In this document: positions 6,708-14,374 of the stretch, piece after piece
How the letters are laid out: the number at the start of each line of letters is the position of its first letter
How positions within the stretch are numbered: the stretch's first letter is position 1
Assembly: GCA_937958345.1 (NCBI GenBank)
Contig: CALGNW010000285.1
Location: 1-23,203, forward strand
Source: an uncultured Neomegalonema sp.
GTDB lineage: Bacteria > Pseudomonadota > Alphaproteobacteria > Rhodobacterales > Rhodobacteraceae
Direction: 5' to 3'
Length of the DNA: 23,203 nt
Position numbers and translations under genes: made by a program
Notes under the pieces: model-generated
Seen by the model: only the letters and a program-made list of their open reading frames with translations
Database searches by the model: none
What the model was told of the DNA's origin: nothing

Positions 6708-8165
6708 TTATTCAATGCCGCCGACGCAGACGTATTTCGCCTCCATATAATCATCGAGGCCGTACTTGCTGCCTTCGCGGCCGACGCCGGATTCTTTGAC
6801 CCCGCCGAACGGCGCAACTTCGGTCGAAATCAGACCGGTGTTCAGGCCGACAATGCCGTATTCCAAAGCCTCGGACACGCGCCATGAACGGGCGATATCC
6901 TTGGTGTAATAATAGCAAGCCAGACCGAACTCGGTGTCGTTGGCCATTTCGATGACTTTCTTTTCGGTCTTGAACCGGATCAGCGCGGCGAGCGGGCCGA
7001 AGGTTTCCTCTTTCGACACCTTGGCCGATTGCGGCGCGTCAACGATGATGGTCGGCGGGAAGAACGAGCCGCCCAGTTTCTTGTCGCGCTTGCCGCCCAG
7101 AACAACCTTGCCACCCTTTTCAACAGCATCGGCAATGTGCTCTTCGACTTTCTCGACACCCGCCATATCGATCATCGGCCCGATCTGAACACCGGCCTTC
7201 ATGCCGTCACCCATCGTCAGTTTCTTGACCGCTGATTTCAGTTTACGCGCAAACGTGTCGTAGATCTTGTCATGCACATAAATCCGGTTTGCACAGACGC
7301 AGGTCTGACCGGCATTGCGGAACTTTGAGACGATGCAGCCCTCGACGGCGGCATCAATATCGGCATCCTCGAAAACGATGAACGGTGCGTTGCCGCCCAA
7401 CTCCATCGACACTTTTTTGACCGTCGCTGCACATTGTTCGAGCAGAATTTTGCCCACCTCGGTCGAGCCGGTGAAGGTGAGCTTGCGCACGATGGGGTTC
7501 GATGTCAGCTCTCCGCCGATCACGCCCGACGCGCCGTTGATCACGTTGATGACGCCTTTGGGAACCCCGGCACGCTCGGCCAGTTCGGCCATGGCGAGCG
7601 CGGTGAAAGGCGTCGCCGAGGCGGGCTTGATGACGATGGTACATCCCGCGGCCAGCGCCGCGCCGACCTTACGGGCAATCATCGCGCAGGGAAAATTCCA
7701 CGGGGTGATCGCGGCGACAACGCCGACAGGCTGTTTCAAAACCATGATCCGCTTGTCCGCAGAGGTCGCCGGAATAATGTCGCCGTAGGCCCGCTTCGCC
7801 TCCTCGGCGAACCATTCCAGAAAGGACGCGCCGTAGGCAATCTCGCCCTTGCCCTCGGCCAGCGGCTTACCCTGTTCGGTCGTCAGAATTGTGCCAAGAT
7901 CGTCCTGCGCGGCCATGCACAGCTCGAACCATTTGCGCAGGATGTTCGCGCGTGTTTTCGCGTCCGTCGCGCGCCATTCCGGCAGCGCGGCATTCGCCGC
8001 ATCAATGGCGGCAGCACACTCCTTGGCCGAGATCGACGGGACCGTCCCGACCTTTTTTCCTGTCGCCGGATTGGTGACCGTGATCTTTGCCCCGTCGGCA
8101 GCATCAACCCATTGGCCGTTGATATAATTCTGCTGGCGGAAGAGTGCTTTGTCGCTGATGTTCAC
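6708..8165 (-). CDS. gabD: NAD(P)-dependent succinate-semialdehyde dehydrogenase
   Basis: This is an aldehyde dehydrogenase superfamily enzyme of 485 residues that oxidises succinate semialdehyde to succinate, the last step of GABA breakdown. The GabD-like blocks are visible: ITPWNFPCAMIARKVGAALAAG, IKPASATPFTALAMAELA, LTFTGSTEVGK, the catalytic glutamate E255 in MELGGNAP and the catalytic cysteine C289 in GQTCVCANR. The C-terminus GGVKESGVGREGSKYGLDDYMEAKYVC is also typical. I place the start at the GTG at 8165 (VNISDKALFRQQNYINGQW), preceded by GGAG. The frame is open to 8249, but that extension (MEQGRFPCQRG...) is unlike the family. An Lrp/AsnC regulator lies directly upstream and may control it. 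Other short-chain semialdehydes are possible substrates. Confidence 0.9.
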   Translation of the reverse strand: MNISDKALFRQQNYINGQWVDAADGAKITVTNPATGKKVGTVPSISAKECAAAIDAANAALPEWRATDAKTRANILRKWFELCMAAQDDLGTILTTEQGKPLAEGKGEIAYGASFLEWFAEEAKRAYGDIIPATSADKRIMVLKQPVGVVAAITPWNFPCAMIARKVGAALAAGCTIVIKPASATPFTALAMAELAERAGVPKGVINVINGASGVIGGELTSNPIVRKLTFTGSTEVGKILLEQCAATVKKVSMELGGNAPFIVFEDADIDAAVEGCIVSKFRNAGQTCVCANRIYVHDKIYDTFARKLKSAVKKLTMGDGMKAGVQIGPMIDMAGVEKVEEHIADAVEKGGKVVLGGKRDKKLGGSFFPPTIIVDAPQSAKVSKEETFGPLAALIRFKTEKKVIEMANDTEFGLACYYYTKDIARSWRVSEALEYGIVGLNTGLISTEVAPFGGVKESGVGREGSKYGLDDYMEAKYVCVGGIE

Positions 8166-8258
8166 GGGGAAATGCTCCAATGATTGCGGGTTTCTCAATT
8201 CTATGTACAGCCGCGATCCGCGCTGGCAAGGGAAACGGCCCTGCTCCACCCGCTCCGG

Positions 8259-8708
8259 CTAGAGCGGGAGTTCGGTTGTGGTCTTGATTTGCTCCATACT
8301 CATCAGTGAGGTGACGTTGAAGATGCTGACCTCTTTGATAAGCGAGCGATAGAAGGCGTCGAAGGCACGCGCGTCCGCCACCTGCACCTTGAGGATGTAA
8401 TCAATATCACCGGCCAGCCGGTGCGCCGATGTGATTTCGGGATGCCTGTCAACAGCCGCGACAAACTTCTCCAGCCATTCGCTTTCATGCTGCGAGGTTT
8501 TGACGAGGACATAAAAGGTCGCGCCCAAACCGACAGACTCCGGATTAACGATTGCCACGGTCCGTTCGATGATCCCGGCCTCGCGCATTTTGCGAATGCG
8601 GTTCCAGACCGGCGTTTTGGACGAGCCGACGCGCTTTGCCACATCATCCAGCCCGATGGTCGCGTCGCGCTGCAGCTCGATCAGGATCTTGCGGTCGAGT
8701 TCGTCCAT
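8259..8708 (-). CDS. Lrp/AsnC family transcriptional regulator
   Basis: This 149-aa protein has normal family length. The N-terminal winged helix-turn-helix starts MDELDRKILIELQRDATIGLDDVAKRVGSSKTPVWNRIRKMREAGII. The C-terminal RAM/ligand-sensing domain holds VLVKTSQHESEWLEKFVAAV, then ITSAHRLAGDIDYILKVQVADARAFDAFYRSLI. Such proteins form octamers and respond to amino acids. The ATG at 8708 follows AAGGA at a good distance. The gene lies 93 bp upstream of gabD on the same strand, so it may regulate gabD. A 7-bp hairpin (CCCGCTC / GAGCGGG, 8249-8268) spans its stop codon and could reduce read-through into gabD. It is divergent from the sulfite assimilation operon. Confidence 0.93.
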   Translation of the reverse strand: MDELDRKILIELQRDATIGLDDVAKRVGSSKTPVWNRIRKMREAGIIERTVAIVNPESVGLGATFYVLVKTSQHESEWLEKFVAAVDRHPEITSAHRLAGDIDYILKVQVADARAFDAFYRSLIKEVSIFNVTSLMSMEQIKTTTELPL

Positions 8709-8770
8709 CGGACTGTCCTTCTGTTTGGCAAGCTCAGGCCGGAATGTTGTCCTGCCTGCAGTTCGGTGCG

Positions 8771-8783
8771 GGAACTTTGTTCC
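8771..8783. promoter_or_regulatory. Palindromic site in the divergent lrp/cysG control region
   Basis: GGAAC-TTT-GTTCC is a perfect 13-bp inverted repeat in the 148-bp region between the divergent Lrp regulator (start 8708) and cysG (start 8857). It is a candidate operator for self-regulation of the Lrp protein or for a regulator of the sulfur genes. The flanking GCGGG and CCCGC can extend it as a looser stem. Confidence 0.35.
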
Positions 8784-8856
8784 TTATCACCCGCGAGCAT
8801 CTAGGCAATAGCGGGAAATAATTCTAACTGACGCTGACAGAAAGCGGAGAGTAAAT

Positions 8857-10269
8857 ATGCGCCACTTCCCCATCTTTCACGACCTGCGCGCCCGCCGCGT
8901 CATCGTCTGCGGCGCGACCGAAACAGCCGTCGCAAAGCTGAGACTGATCCTGAAAACCGAGGCGCGTGTCACCGTTTTCGGCGCTGACCCGCACGATCAG
9001 ATCATCCGCTGGGCCTCGGACGGCAAACTGATCCTCATCGAGCGGGATCTGCAGCGCGGCGATGCCGTCTGTGCGGCGCTGGTTTACGGCGCAACCGAAA
9101 ACCCCGACGAAGACGCGCGAATTGCCGAACTGGGTCATGCGTGCGGGGCGCTGGTCAACATCGTCGACAATCTTGAGGACAGTGATTTTATCACCCCTGC
9201 AATTGTCGACCGCGATCCTGTGACCGTTGCCATCGGGACCGAGGGCGCTGCACCCGTTCTCGCGCGGCGCATCAAGGCGATGAACGAGGAAAATCTGTCG
9301 CCCGATCTGGGAACGCTCGCCCGCGTCGGCCAGTCCTTCCGCACCCGCGCCGATGTCCTGCCCATGGGCCGCAGTCGCCGCGCCTTTTGGTCCCGGTATT
9401 ACGACGCGGTGGGGCCGCGCGTTTTGGCCGAGCATGGCGAGGACGCGCTGAACGGCGCATTAGAGGCGTTGCTGTCCGAGGCTTTGGTTAAACCGGCAGA
9501 GGCGGGACGCGTTGCCTTGATCGGCGCAGGTCCGGGTGATCCGGACTTGCTGACGCTCAAAGCGCGGCGCCTGCTGCACGAAGCCGACGTTGTCATCCAT
9601 GACCGTTTGGTACCCGCAGAAATCCTCGAACTTGCCCGCCGGGAGGCCATCGTGATCGAGGTCGGCAAAACCCCGCATGGCGAGAGTTGGAAGCAAGAGG
9701 ACATTAACGCGCTGATGGTCGGGCACGCCTCGGGCGGAGCGCATGTCGCGCGGCTGAAGTCCGGCGATCCGGCAATGTTCGGCAGACTGGACGAAGAAAT
9801 GGACGCCCTCGATACAGCAGGCGTCGCGTTCGAAATCGTCCCCGGCATTACCTCGGCAATGGCCGCCGCCGCCAGCATCAAGGTATCGCTGACGCGACGG
9901 GGGCGGAACACGTCGGTCCGGTTTATAACCGGCCATGATATGAAGGGGTTTGCCGAACACGACTGGCACAGCCTTGCGGCATCCGGCGCAACAGCGGCGA
10001 TCTATATGGGATTGCGTGCCGCACGGTTCGTGCAGGGCCGGTTGTTGATGCACGGCGCGTCGTCCGATTTACCGGTGACGGTGATCGAAAACGCCTCGCG
10101 CACGGAACAGAAAATTCTGTCGGCGACACTTTCGACCCTGCCTGATGTTTTGCAGGCGGCAGGGGTAACCGGTCCGGCGATCCTGTTCCTGGGTCTGTCC
10201 CCGCGCGACGCGATGGATGCCGCCGAAACCCTTCCCGATTCAACCGACATGCAAAAGGCCGCAACATGA
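8857..10269 (+). CDS. cysG: Siroheme synthase (bifunctional CysG)
   Basis: This 470-aa protein makes siroheme, the cofactor of sulfite reductase, from uroporphyrinogen III. The N-terminal part (residues 1 to about 205) is the precorrin-2 dehydrogenase/ferrochelatase domain, with LVNIVDNLEDSDFITPAIVDRDPVTVAIGTEGAAPVLARRIK. The C-terminal part (about 217-460) is the SAM uroporphyrinogen methyltransferase, with GRVALIGAGPGDPDLLTLKARRLL, VIHDRLV, ARLKSGDPAMFGR and PGITSAMAAAA. The start at 8857 follows CGGAGAGT. An oddity is that the NAD-binding GxGxxA motif reads G19-A-T-E-T-A24, so the second glycine is threonine. The stop overlaps the DUF2849 start by 4 bp, showing operon coupling. Confidence 0.95.
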   Translation: MRHFPIFHDLRARRVIVCGATETAVAKLRLILKTEARVTVFGADPHDQIIRWASDGKLILIERDLQRGDAVCAALVYGATENPDEDARIAELGHACGALVNIVDNLEDSDFITPAIVDRDPVTVAIGTEGAAPVLARRIKAMNEENLSPDLGTLARVGQSFRTRADVLPMGRSRRAFWSRYYDAVGPRVLAEHGEDALNGALEALLSEALVKPAEAGRVALIGAGPGDPDLLTLKARRLLHEADVVIHDRLVPAEILELARREAIVIEVGKTPHGESWKQEDINALMVGHASGGAHVARLKSGDPAMFGRLDEEMDALDTAGVAFEIVPGITSAMAAAASIKVSLTRRGRNTSVRFITGHDMKGFAEHDWHSLAASGATAAIYMGLRAARFVQGRLLMHGASSDLPVTVIENASRTEQKILSATLSTLPDVLQAAGVTGPAILFLGLSPRDAMDAAETLPDSTDMQKAAT

Positions 10270-10610
10270 GCAAACTGTTCAAACCGAAAATCGTCTCGGC
10301 AAACGATCTTTTCGCCGGTGATGTTGTTTACATGAATCCCGGGTTCGGTTGGACACGCAAGCTGGCCGAGGCGGCGATTGCCCATAATGAAGAGGCCGCC
10401 GCCGATCTGCTCGCCAAGGCCATGCCGCAGCAGGAAAAGGTCGTCGGGCCGTATCTGGCGGACGTGGCGCTGGATGATGACGGACGCCCCTTTCCAACGC
10501 ATTTTCGCGAGAAGTTCAGAACACGCGGTCCGTCGAACCGCACAGACCTCGGGAAACAATCCGTCAACCCCGAACGCCGCGAACCGCTTGCCGCCTCAGG
10601 AGGGATTTGA
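10266..10610 (+). CDS. DUF2849 family protein of the sulfite reductase operon
   Basis: This 114-aa protein matches the small alphaproteobacterial family DUF2849, recognisable from 'KPKIVSANDLFAGDVVYMNPGFGWTRKLAEAAIAHNEEAAADLLAKA', then 'VVGPYLADVALDDDGRPFPTHFREKFRTRGPSNR'. Members are found almost only between cysG and the nitrite/sulfite reductase gene, as here. Its biochemical role is not established. Proposed roles in siroheme delivery or reductase maturation are guesses from gene order. It overlaps cysG by ATGA and ends 2 nt before the reductase start codon, with the reductase's AGGAGGG ribosome binding site inside its last codons. Confidence 0.88.
   Translation: MSKLFKPKIVSANDLFAGDVVYMNPGFGWTRKLAEAAIAHNEEAAADLLAKAMPQQEKVVGPYLADVALDDDGRPFPTHFREKFRTRGPSNRTDLGKQSVNPERREPLAASGGI
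10598..10604 (+). promoter_or_regulatory. Strong ribosome binding site fixing the sulfite reductase start
   Basis: AGGAGGG lies 8 nt before ATG 10613. This decides for ATG 10613 over the in-frame TTG at 10607, which lies too close to the site. Confidence 0.8.
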
Positions 10611-10612
10611 AC

Positions 10613-12283
10613 ATGTATCGCTATGATGAATTTGACGCGGCCTATGTCAAAGATCGCGTGAACACCTTTCGCGGGCAGGTCAATCGTCGCATTGACGGAT
10701 CGTTGACCGAGGACGAGTTCAAGCCGCTGCGCCTGATGAATGGCCTGTACCTGCAACTGCATGCCTACATGCTGCGCGTTGCGATCCCCTACGGCACGCT
10801 GAGCAGCCGCCAGATGCGGGCGCTGGCGATGATTGCGAGCAAGTGGGACAAGGGCTATGGCCACCTGACCACACGGCAGAACATTCAGTACAACTGGCCC
10901 GCCCTGAAAGACGTGCCGGATATTCTGGATGCGCTGGCCGATGTTGAAATGCATGCAATCCAGACGAGCGGGAATTGCATCCGCAATGTCACCGCCGATC
11001 ATTTCGCAGGTGCAGCCGCCGACGAAATCGAAGACCCGCGCCCGACCGCCGAAATCATCCGCCAATGGTCAACCGAGCATCCCGAATTCCTGTACCTGCC
11101 CCGCAAGTTCAAGATTGCCGTGACCGGGTCACCGAATGACCGTGCCGTGACAAAGGCACATGACATCGGCCTGCGGATGGTGCGCAATGATACGGGCGAG
11201 GCGGGGTACGAAGTGATCGTAGGCGGTGGCCTTGGCCGGTCGCCCTTTGTCGGCAAGGTCGTGCGCGACTTCCTGCCGAAATCCGATCTGCTGCCATATC
11301 TCGAAGCGATCCTGCGGGTTTATAATCTGCACGGGCGGCGCGATAACAAGTACAAAGCGCGCATCAAGATTCTGGTCCACGAAACGGGCATCGAAGATTT
11401 GCGCGCGATGGTCGAGCGCGAATTCGAACAGCTTGACGGGCCGTCGGTTGCTCTGGCCGAAGAAGAAGTCGCGCGCATCGAGGCCTATTTTGCGCCGCCG
11501 GTGTTTGCAAAACTGCCGCAGCACTCATCCGCGCTTGAACAAGCCAAAAAGGCGGATGCCGAATTCGCAGCGTGGGTCGAGACCAATACGGATGCTCACA
11601 AGCAATCCGGCTATACCATCGTGACGGTGTCGGCAAAGGCCATCGGGGAAGCGCCCGGTGATCTGACCACCGCTCAAATGGACGTGCTGGCCGACATTGC
11701 CGAGCAATACGGGCACGATGAATTGCGGATCTCGCACGAACAGAATGTCATTCTGCCTCATGTCAGACTGGATGACCTGCGGATCGTCCACGCGGCGCTG
11801 GCCGATGCCGGTCTGGCGACTGCAAACGCTAATCTGATTTCGGACATCATCGCCTGTCCCGGTTTGGATTATTGCGCGCTGGCGACGGCGCGCTCGATCC
11901 CGGTCGCGCAGGACATTCAACAGCGGTTTGCTGATCCGGTTCGCGCAAAAGCGATTGGCGAATTCAAGATCAAGATTTCCGGCTGTATCAATGCCTGCGG
12001 CCATCACCATGTCGGACATGTCGGCATTCTCGGACTCGAAAAAGCGGGGATCGAAAACTATCAGATCACGCTGGGCGGCGACCATACCGAGACGACGGCC
12101 ATCGGGGACCGCGCGGGTCCGGGCTTCGCGTTCGAGCAGGTCGGCCCCGCAATCGAACGGCTTGTCGATGCGTATATCTCGCTACGCGCCAATGACAATG
12201 AACGCTTTCTGGACACGTATCGCCGCCTCGGCCTCGAACCCTTCAAGACCGCACTTTACGATAATGAGCGGACCGCAGCCTAG
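10613..12283 (+). CDS. cysI: Nitrite/sulfite reductase hemoprotein (assimilatory sulfite reductase)
   Basis: This 556-aa siroheme and [4Fe-4S] enzyme performs six-electron reduction of sulfite to sulfide in the cytoplasm. The substrate half motif reads GYGHLTTRQNIQYNW, followed by QTSGNCIRNVTADHF. The cluster ligands are C415 and C421 (CPGLDYC) and C458 and C462 (SGCINACGHHH), the exact C-x5-C / C-x3-C spacing of the family. HGRRDNKYKARIKILV and VGGGLGRSPFVGKVVRDFL also match. The siroheme synthase directly upstream and the DUF934 gene downstream indicate sulfite rather than nitrite as substrate. A ferredoxin or a separate flavoprotein would supply electrons; none is encoded nearby. Confidence 0.95.
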   Translation: MYRYDEFDAAYVKDRVNTFRGQVNRRIDGSLTEDEFKPLRLMNGLYLQLHAYMLRVAIPYGTLSSRQMRALAMIASKWDKGYGHLTTRQNIQYNWPALKDVPDILDALADVEMHAIQTSGNCIRNVTADHFAGAAADEIEDPRPTAEIIRQWSTEHPEFLYLPRKFKIAVTGSPNDRAVTKAHDIGLRMVRNDTGEAGYEVIVGGGLGRSPFVGKVVRDFLPKSDLLPYLEAILRVYNLHGRRDNKYKARIKILVHETGIEDLRAMVEREFEQLDGPSVALAEEEVARIEAYFAPPVFAKLPQHSSALEQAKKADAEFAAWVETNTDAHKQSGYTIVTVSAKAIGEAPGDLTTAQMDVLADIAEQYGHDELRISHEQNVILPHVRLDDLRIVHAALADAGLATANANLISDIIACPGLDYCALATARSIPVAQDIQQRFADPVRAKAIGEFKIKISGCINACGHHHVGHVGILGLEKAGIENYQITLGGDHTETTAIGDRAGPGFAFEQVGPAIERLVDAYISLRANDNERFLDTYRRLGLEPFKTALYDNERTAA

Positions 12284-12313
12284 CGGGCTTCATTCTGAAC
12301 GCAGGAGATGACC

Positions 12314-12724
12314 ATGCCTCTGGTGACAAAAGACGGCTTTCAGCATTTGCCTGAAGCAGCCTACATTACTGTTGATCAACTGACTGAAACCGACGAACCA
12401 TGGCTGGCTGTCGAGGTTGCGGGCGATGTCGATGTTTCGGCGATTGCTCCGCATTTCGAAAAGATCTCGCTGATCGCGGTTCAGTTCCCCAGCTTTGCGG
12501 ACGGACGCGGCTTCAGCATCGCGCGGCATCTGAAACGGCTCGGATTTGATGGCGAGTTGCGGGCGCGGGGGCATATTATTGCCGACCAGTACGCGCACGC
12601 GCTCGCCTGCGGTTTCGACGGCGTCGAAATCAATGATGAGGTTGCCGAACGTCAGCCGTTCGACCAATGGCAGGATGCGGCAAACAAAGTCCTGCCGCCT
12701 TATCGCCAGAAAATGGCGGGGTAG
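12314..12724 (+). CDS. DUF934 family protein (oxidoreductase-associated)
   Basis: This 136-aa protein belongs to DUF934, seen in VQFPSFADGRGFSIARHLKRLGFDGELRARGHIIADQYAHALACGFDGVEI. The block 'FPSFADGRGFS-AR-LR...GELRA-G-ILPDQ' is the family signature. These proteins are encoded next to sulfite reductase or cysH in proteobacteria; some naming schemes call them CysX-like, but their chemistry is not settled. I chose ATG 12314 because AGGAG at 12303-12307 is well spaced from it; ATG 12308, two codons earlier, is too close. It is the last gene of the cys operon here. The cysH gene that often follows is absent. Confidence 0.88.
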   Translation: MPLVTKDGFQHLPEAAYITVDQLTETDEPWLAVEVAGDVDVSAIAPHFEKISLIAVQFPSFADGRGFSIARHLKRLGFDGELRARGHIIADQYAHALACGFDGVEINDEVAERQPFDQWQDAANKVLPPYRQKMAG

Positions 12725-12739
12725 TTCTGATTACACAGG

Positions 12740-13486
12740 CTATTCGGTGCGCAGGGGCGCGGCGTCCAGCACCTTTAGCTTGGCCGCCATGAACTGCGCC
12801 TCTTCGACCTCCAGCATCGCATTTTGTGCGATCTCGAGTTCGCTGAGTGCCTTGCGCATCCGCGCCGCCAGACCGATCACCTTGGCGGGATCGGCAGCGT
12901 CCTTTTCAAACTGGTCAAGCAGAGCTGTGCGCTGCGCAAGATTCCGAACGTTCAATTCAGCAAGCCGTTCTGCGTGCGTGTCCTCGAGCGCGAGGAGCAG
13001 GCGGCTCGTCTCTGTTTCGGCCTGAAAACCGACCTCGCCCGTCGCGGCCTGATCCTGAATGACGGCAAATGTCTCGGGTGCGCCGAGGGGCCGCGAGAAA
13101 TCTTCGTTCTGCGGAATGATGTCCACGGGCAATGTGTAGGTCGGCACATTGGCGACGCTGCCGTCATACAAAACCGGATCAGGAAGCAGTATCGGAGCGG
13201 GCGCGGGTTCTGTTGCAATCTGATAGGCGTTGGCATCGAATTCGATTGGTTCGTAAGCCTCGTAGACCGGCACGGACTGAACCGCCTGCACCTCGACACT
13301 TGTCGCGGGCTGGACGAGGATCGGGGCAGGCTGAATGAGGATCGGGGCCGGATTTATCACGCGCTCGCCGGTGGAGATTGACGTCGAGACACCGCCCGCC
13401 GGCTGGTCAACGGTCGCATAATTCTGCGCCTGAACAACCCCGCAAAAAAGAACTGTTGCGCAAGCCGAAACACTGAACACTTTCAT
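12740..13486 (-). CDS. Secreted Pro/Gln-rich protein with C-terminal coiled coil, unknown
   Basis: I do not recognise this 248-aa protein. It has a signal peptide (MKVFSVSACATVLFCGVVQA, cleavage after about residue 20). A low-complexity segment follows with a tandem repeat, NPAPILIQPAPILVQPA, then VQAVQSVPVYEAYEPIEF and PAPAPILLPDPVLYDG. The last 90 residues (SRLLLALEDTHAERLAELNVRNLAQRTALLDQFEKDA...) are helical, probably a coiled coil, and contain ARMRKALSELEIAQNAMLEVEEAQF. The layout suggests a periplasmic or envelope-attached structural protein. The start is ATG 13486, preceded by GAGGAG; the upstream TTG at 13489 is not needed. Its 3' end lies 15 bp from the convergent DUF934 gene. Confidence 0.75.
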   Translation of the reverse strand: MKVFSVSACATVLFCGVVQAQNYATVDQPAGGVSTSISTGERVINPAPILIQPAPILVQPATSVEVQAVQSVPVYEAYEPIEFDANAYQIATEPAPAPILLPDPVLYDGSVANVPTYTLPVDIIPQNEDFSRPLGAPETFAVIQDQAATGEVGFQAETETSRLLLALEDTHAERLAELNVRNLAQRTALLDQFEKDAADPAKVIGLAARMRKALSELEIAQNAMLEVEEAQFMAAKLKVLDAAPLRTE

Positions 13487-13555
13487 CAACTCTACTCCTC
13501 ACCCCTCCGCCTCGGGGAAACTGTTACAACCAGAAAGCGGCAGAATTTTAGCCGA

Positions 13556-14260
13556 TTACTTGCGCGTTGCGGCCCAGGGATTTGGCATCGGCGCCTCCGG
13601 ATTCGGCATTTCGGGCCAGTTTCGGGGCTTGCCGCGCAACGCCATGATCAGAATGATCGCAACGACACCGGCCACGAAACCGCCGATATGCGCCCAGTAC
13701 GCAACACCGCCGCCGGTTCCGCCAAGACTGCCGAAGCCGTCAAAGACCTGCAGGCCGATCCAAATGCTGAGCACGACAAATGCAGGCAGGCTGATGAGCA
13801 TAAAAAACGCCAGCACATCGACCTTTGCCTTCGGGAAAAGGATCAGATACCCGCCCATCAATCCCGCAATCGCACCCGATGCGCCCAGATTATGAACCTG
13901 CGAGGTCGGGTCGATGGCAATTTGTGCCAGCGTCGCGCCGATCCCGCAAATGAGGTAAAAGGCGAGCAGGCCGAAATGCCCCAGATAGTCCTCCAGATTA
14001 TCACCGAAGATAAAGAGGAACAGCATGTTACCCGCAAGGTGCATGAAATCACCGTGCATGAACATCGACGTCAGGAAGGTATACGGTTCCTCGCCCGCCA
14101 GAACCTGAGCCGGGACCAGCGCGTAGTCGTAGTACACATTCCAGATTTCGCGCTCCGACCCCAGACCATAGCTGAGCCATGCCAGCACATTTATGACGAT
14201 GAGCGCATAGCTGACATACGGGGTGATGTTCGAGGGGTTGTGATCGCGAATCGGAAACAT
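13556..14260 (-). CDS. Rhomboid family intramembrane serine protease
   Basis: This 234-aa polytopic membrane protein cleaves other membrane proteins within the bilayer. The opening MFPIRDHNPSNITPYVSYALIVINVLAWL is the standard bacterial rhomboid N-terminus. The HGDFMHLAGNMLFLFIFGDNLED block holds the TM2 His/Asn region, the catalytic serine is S128 in LGASGAIAGLMGGY, and the partner histidine is H191 in YWAHIGGFVAGV. About six membrane helices are visible. ATG 14260 is preferred over ATG 14287 because AAGG lies 8 nt upstream and it gives the family start. The C-terminus is a Pro-rich tail (MPNPEAPMPNPWAATRK). No substrate can be named. Confidence 0.94.
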   Translation of the reverse strand: MFPIRDHNPSNITPYVSYALIVINVLAWLSYGLGSEREIWNVYYDYALVPAQVLAGEEPYTFLTSMFMHGDFMHLAGNMLFLFIFGDNLEDYLGHFGLLAFYLICGIGATLAQIAIDPTSQVHNLGASGAIAGLMGGYLILFPKAKVDVLAFFMLISLPAFVVLSIWIGLQVFDGFGSLGGTGGGVAYWAHIGGFVAGVVAIILIMALRGKPRNWPEMPNPEAPMPNPWAATRK

Positions 14261-14374
14261 AACAAACCTTGGCCCTGTGCGCGCCATCTGCGCCTGTGCC
14301 GGAGTGTACCCGCAACTGTCCCGAGGGTCGAGATAGGGTTTGAAAGGCCCAGAACGCAGCGTAGGCGAGCGGGA

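Noticed and set aside
8166..8249. N-terminal extension of the semialdehyde dehydrogenase
   Set aside because: The extra residues (MEQGRFPCQRG...) are unlike the family, and the GTG at 8165 with GGAG upstream fits the usual start.
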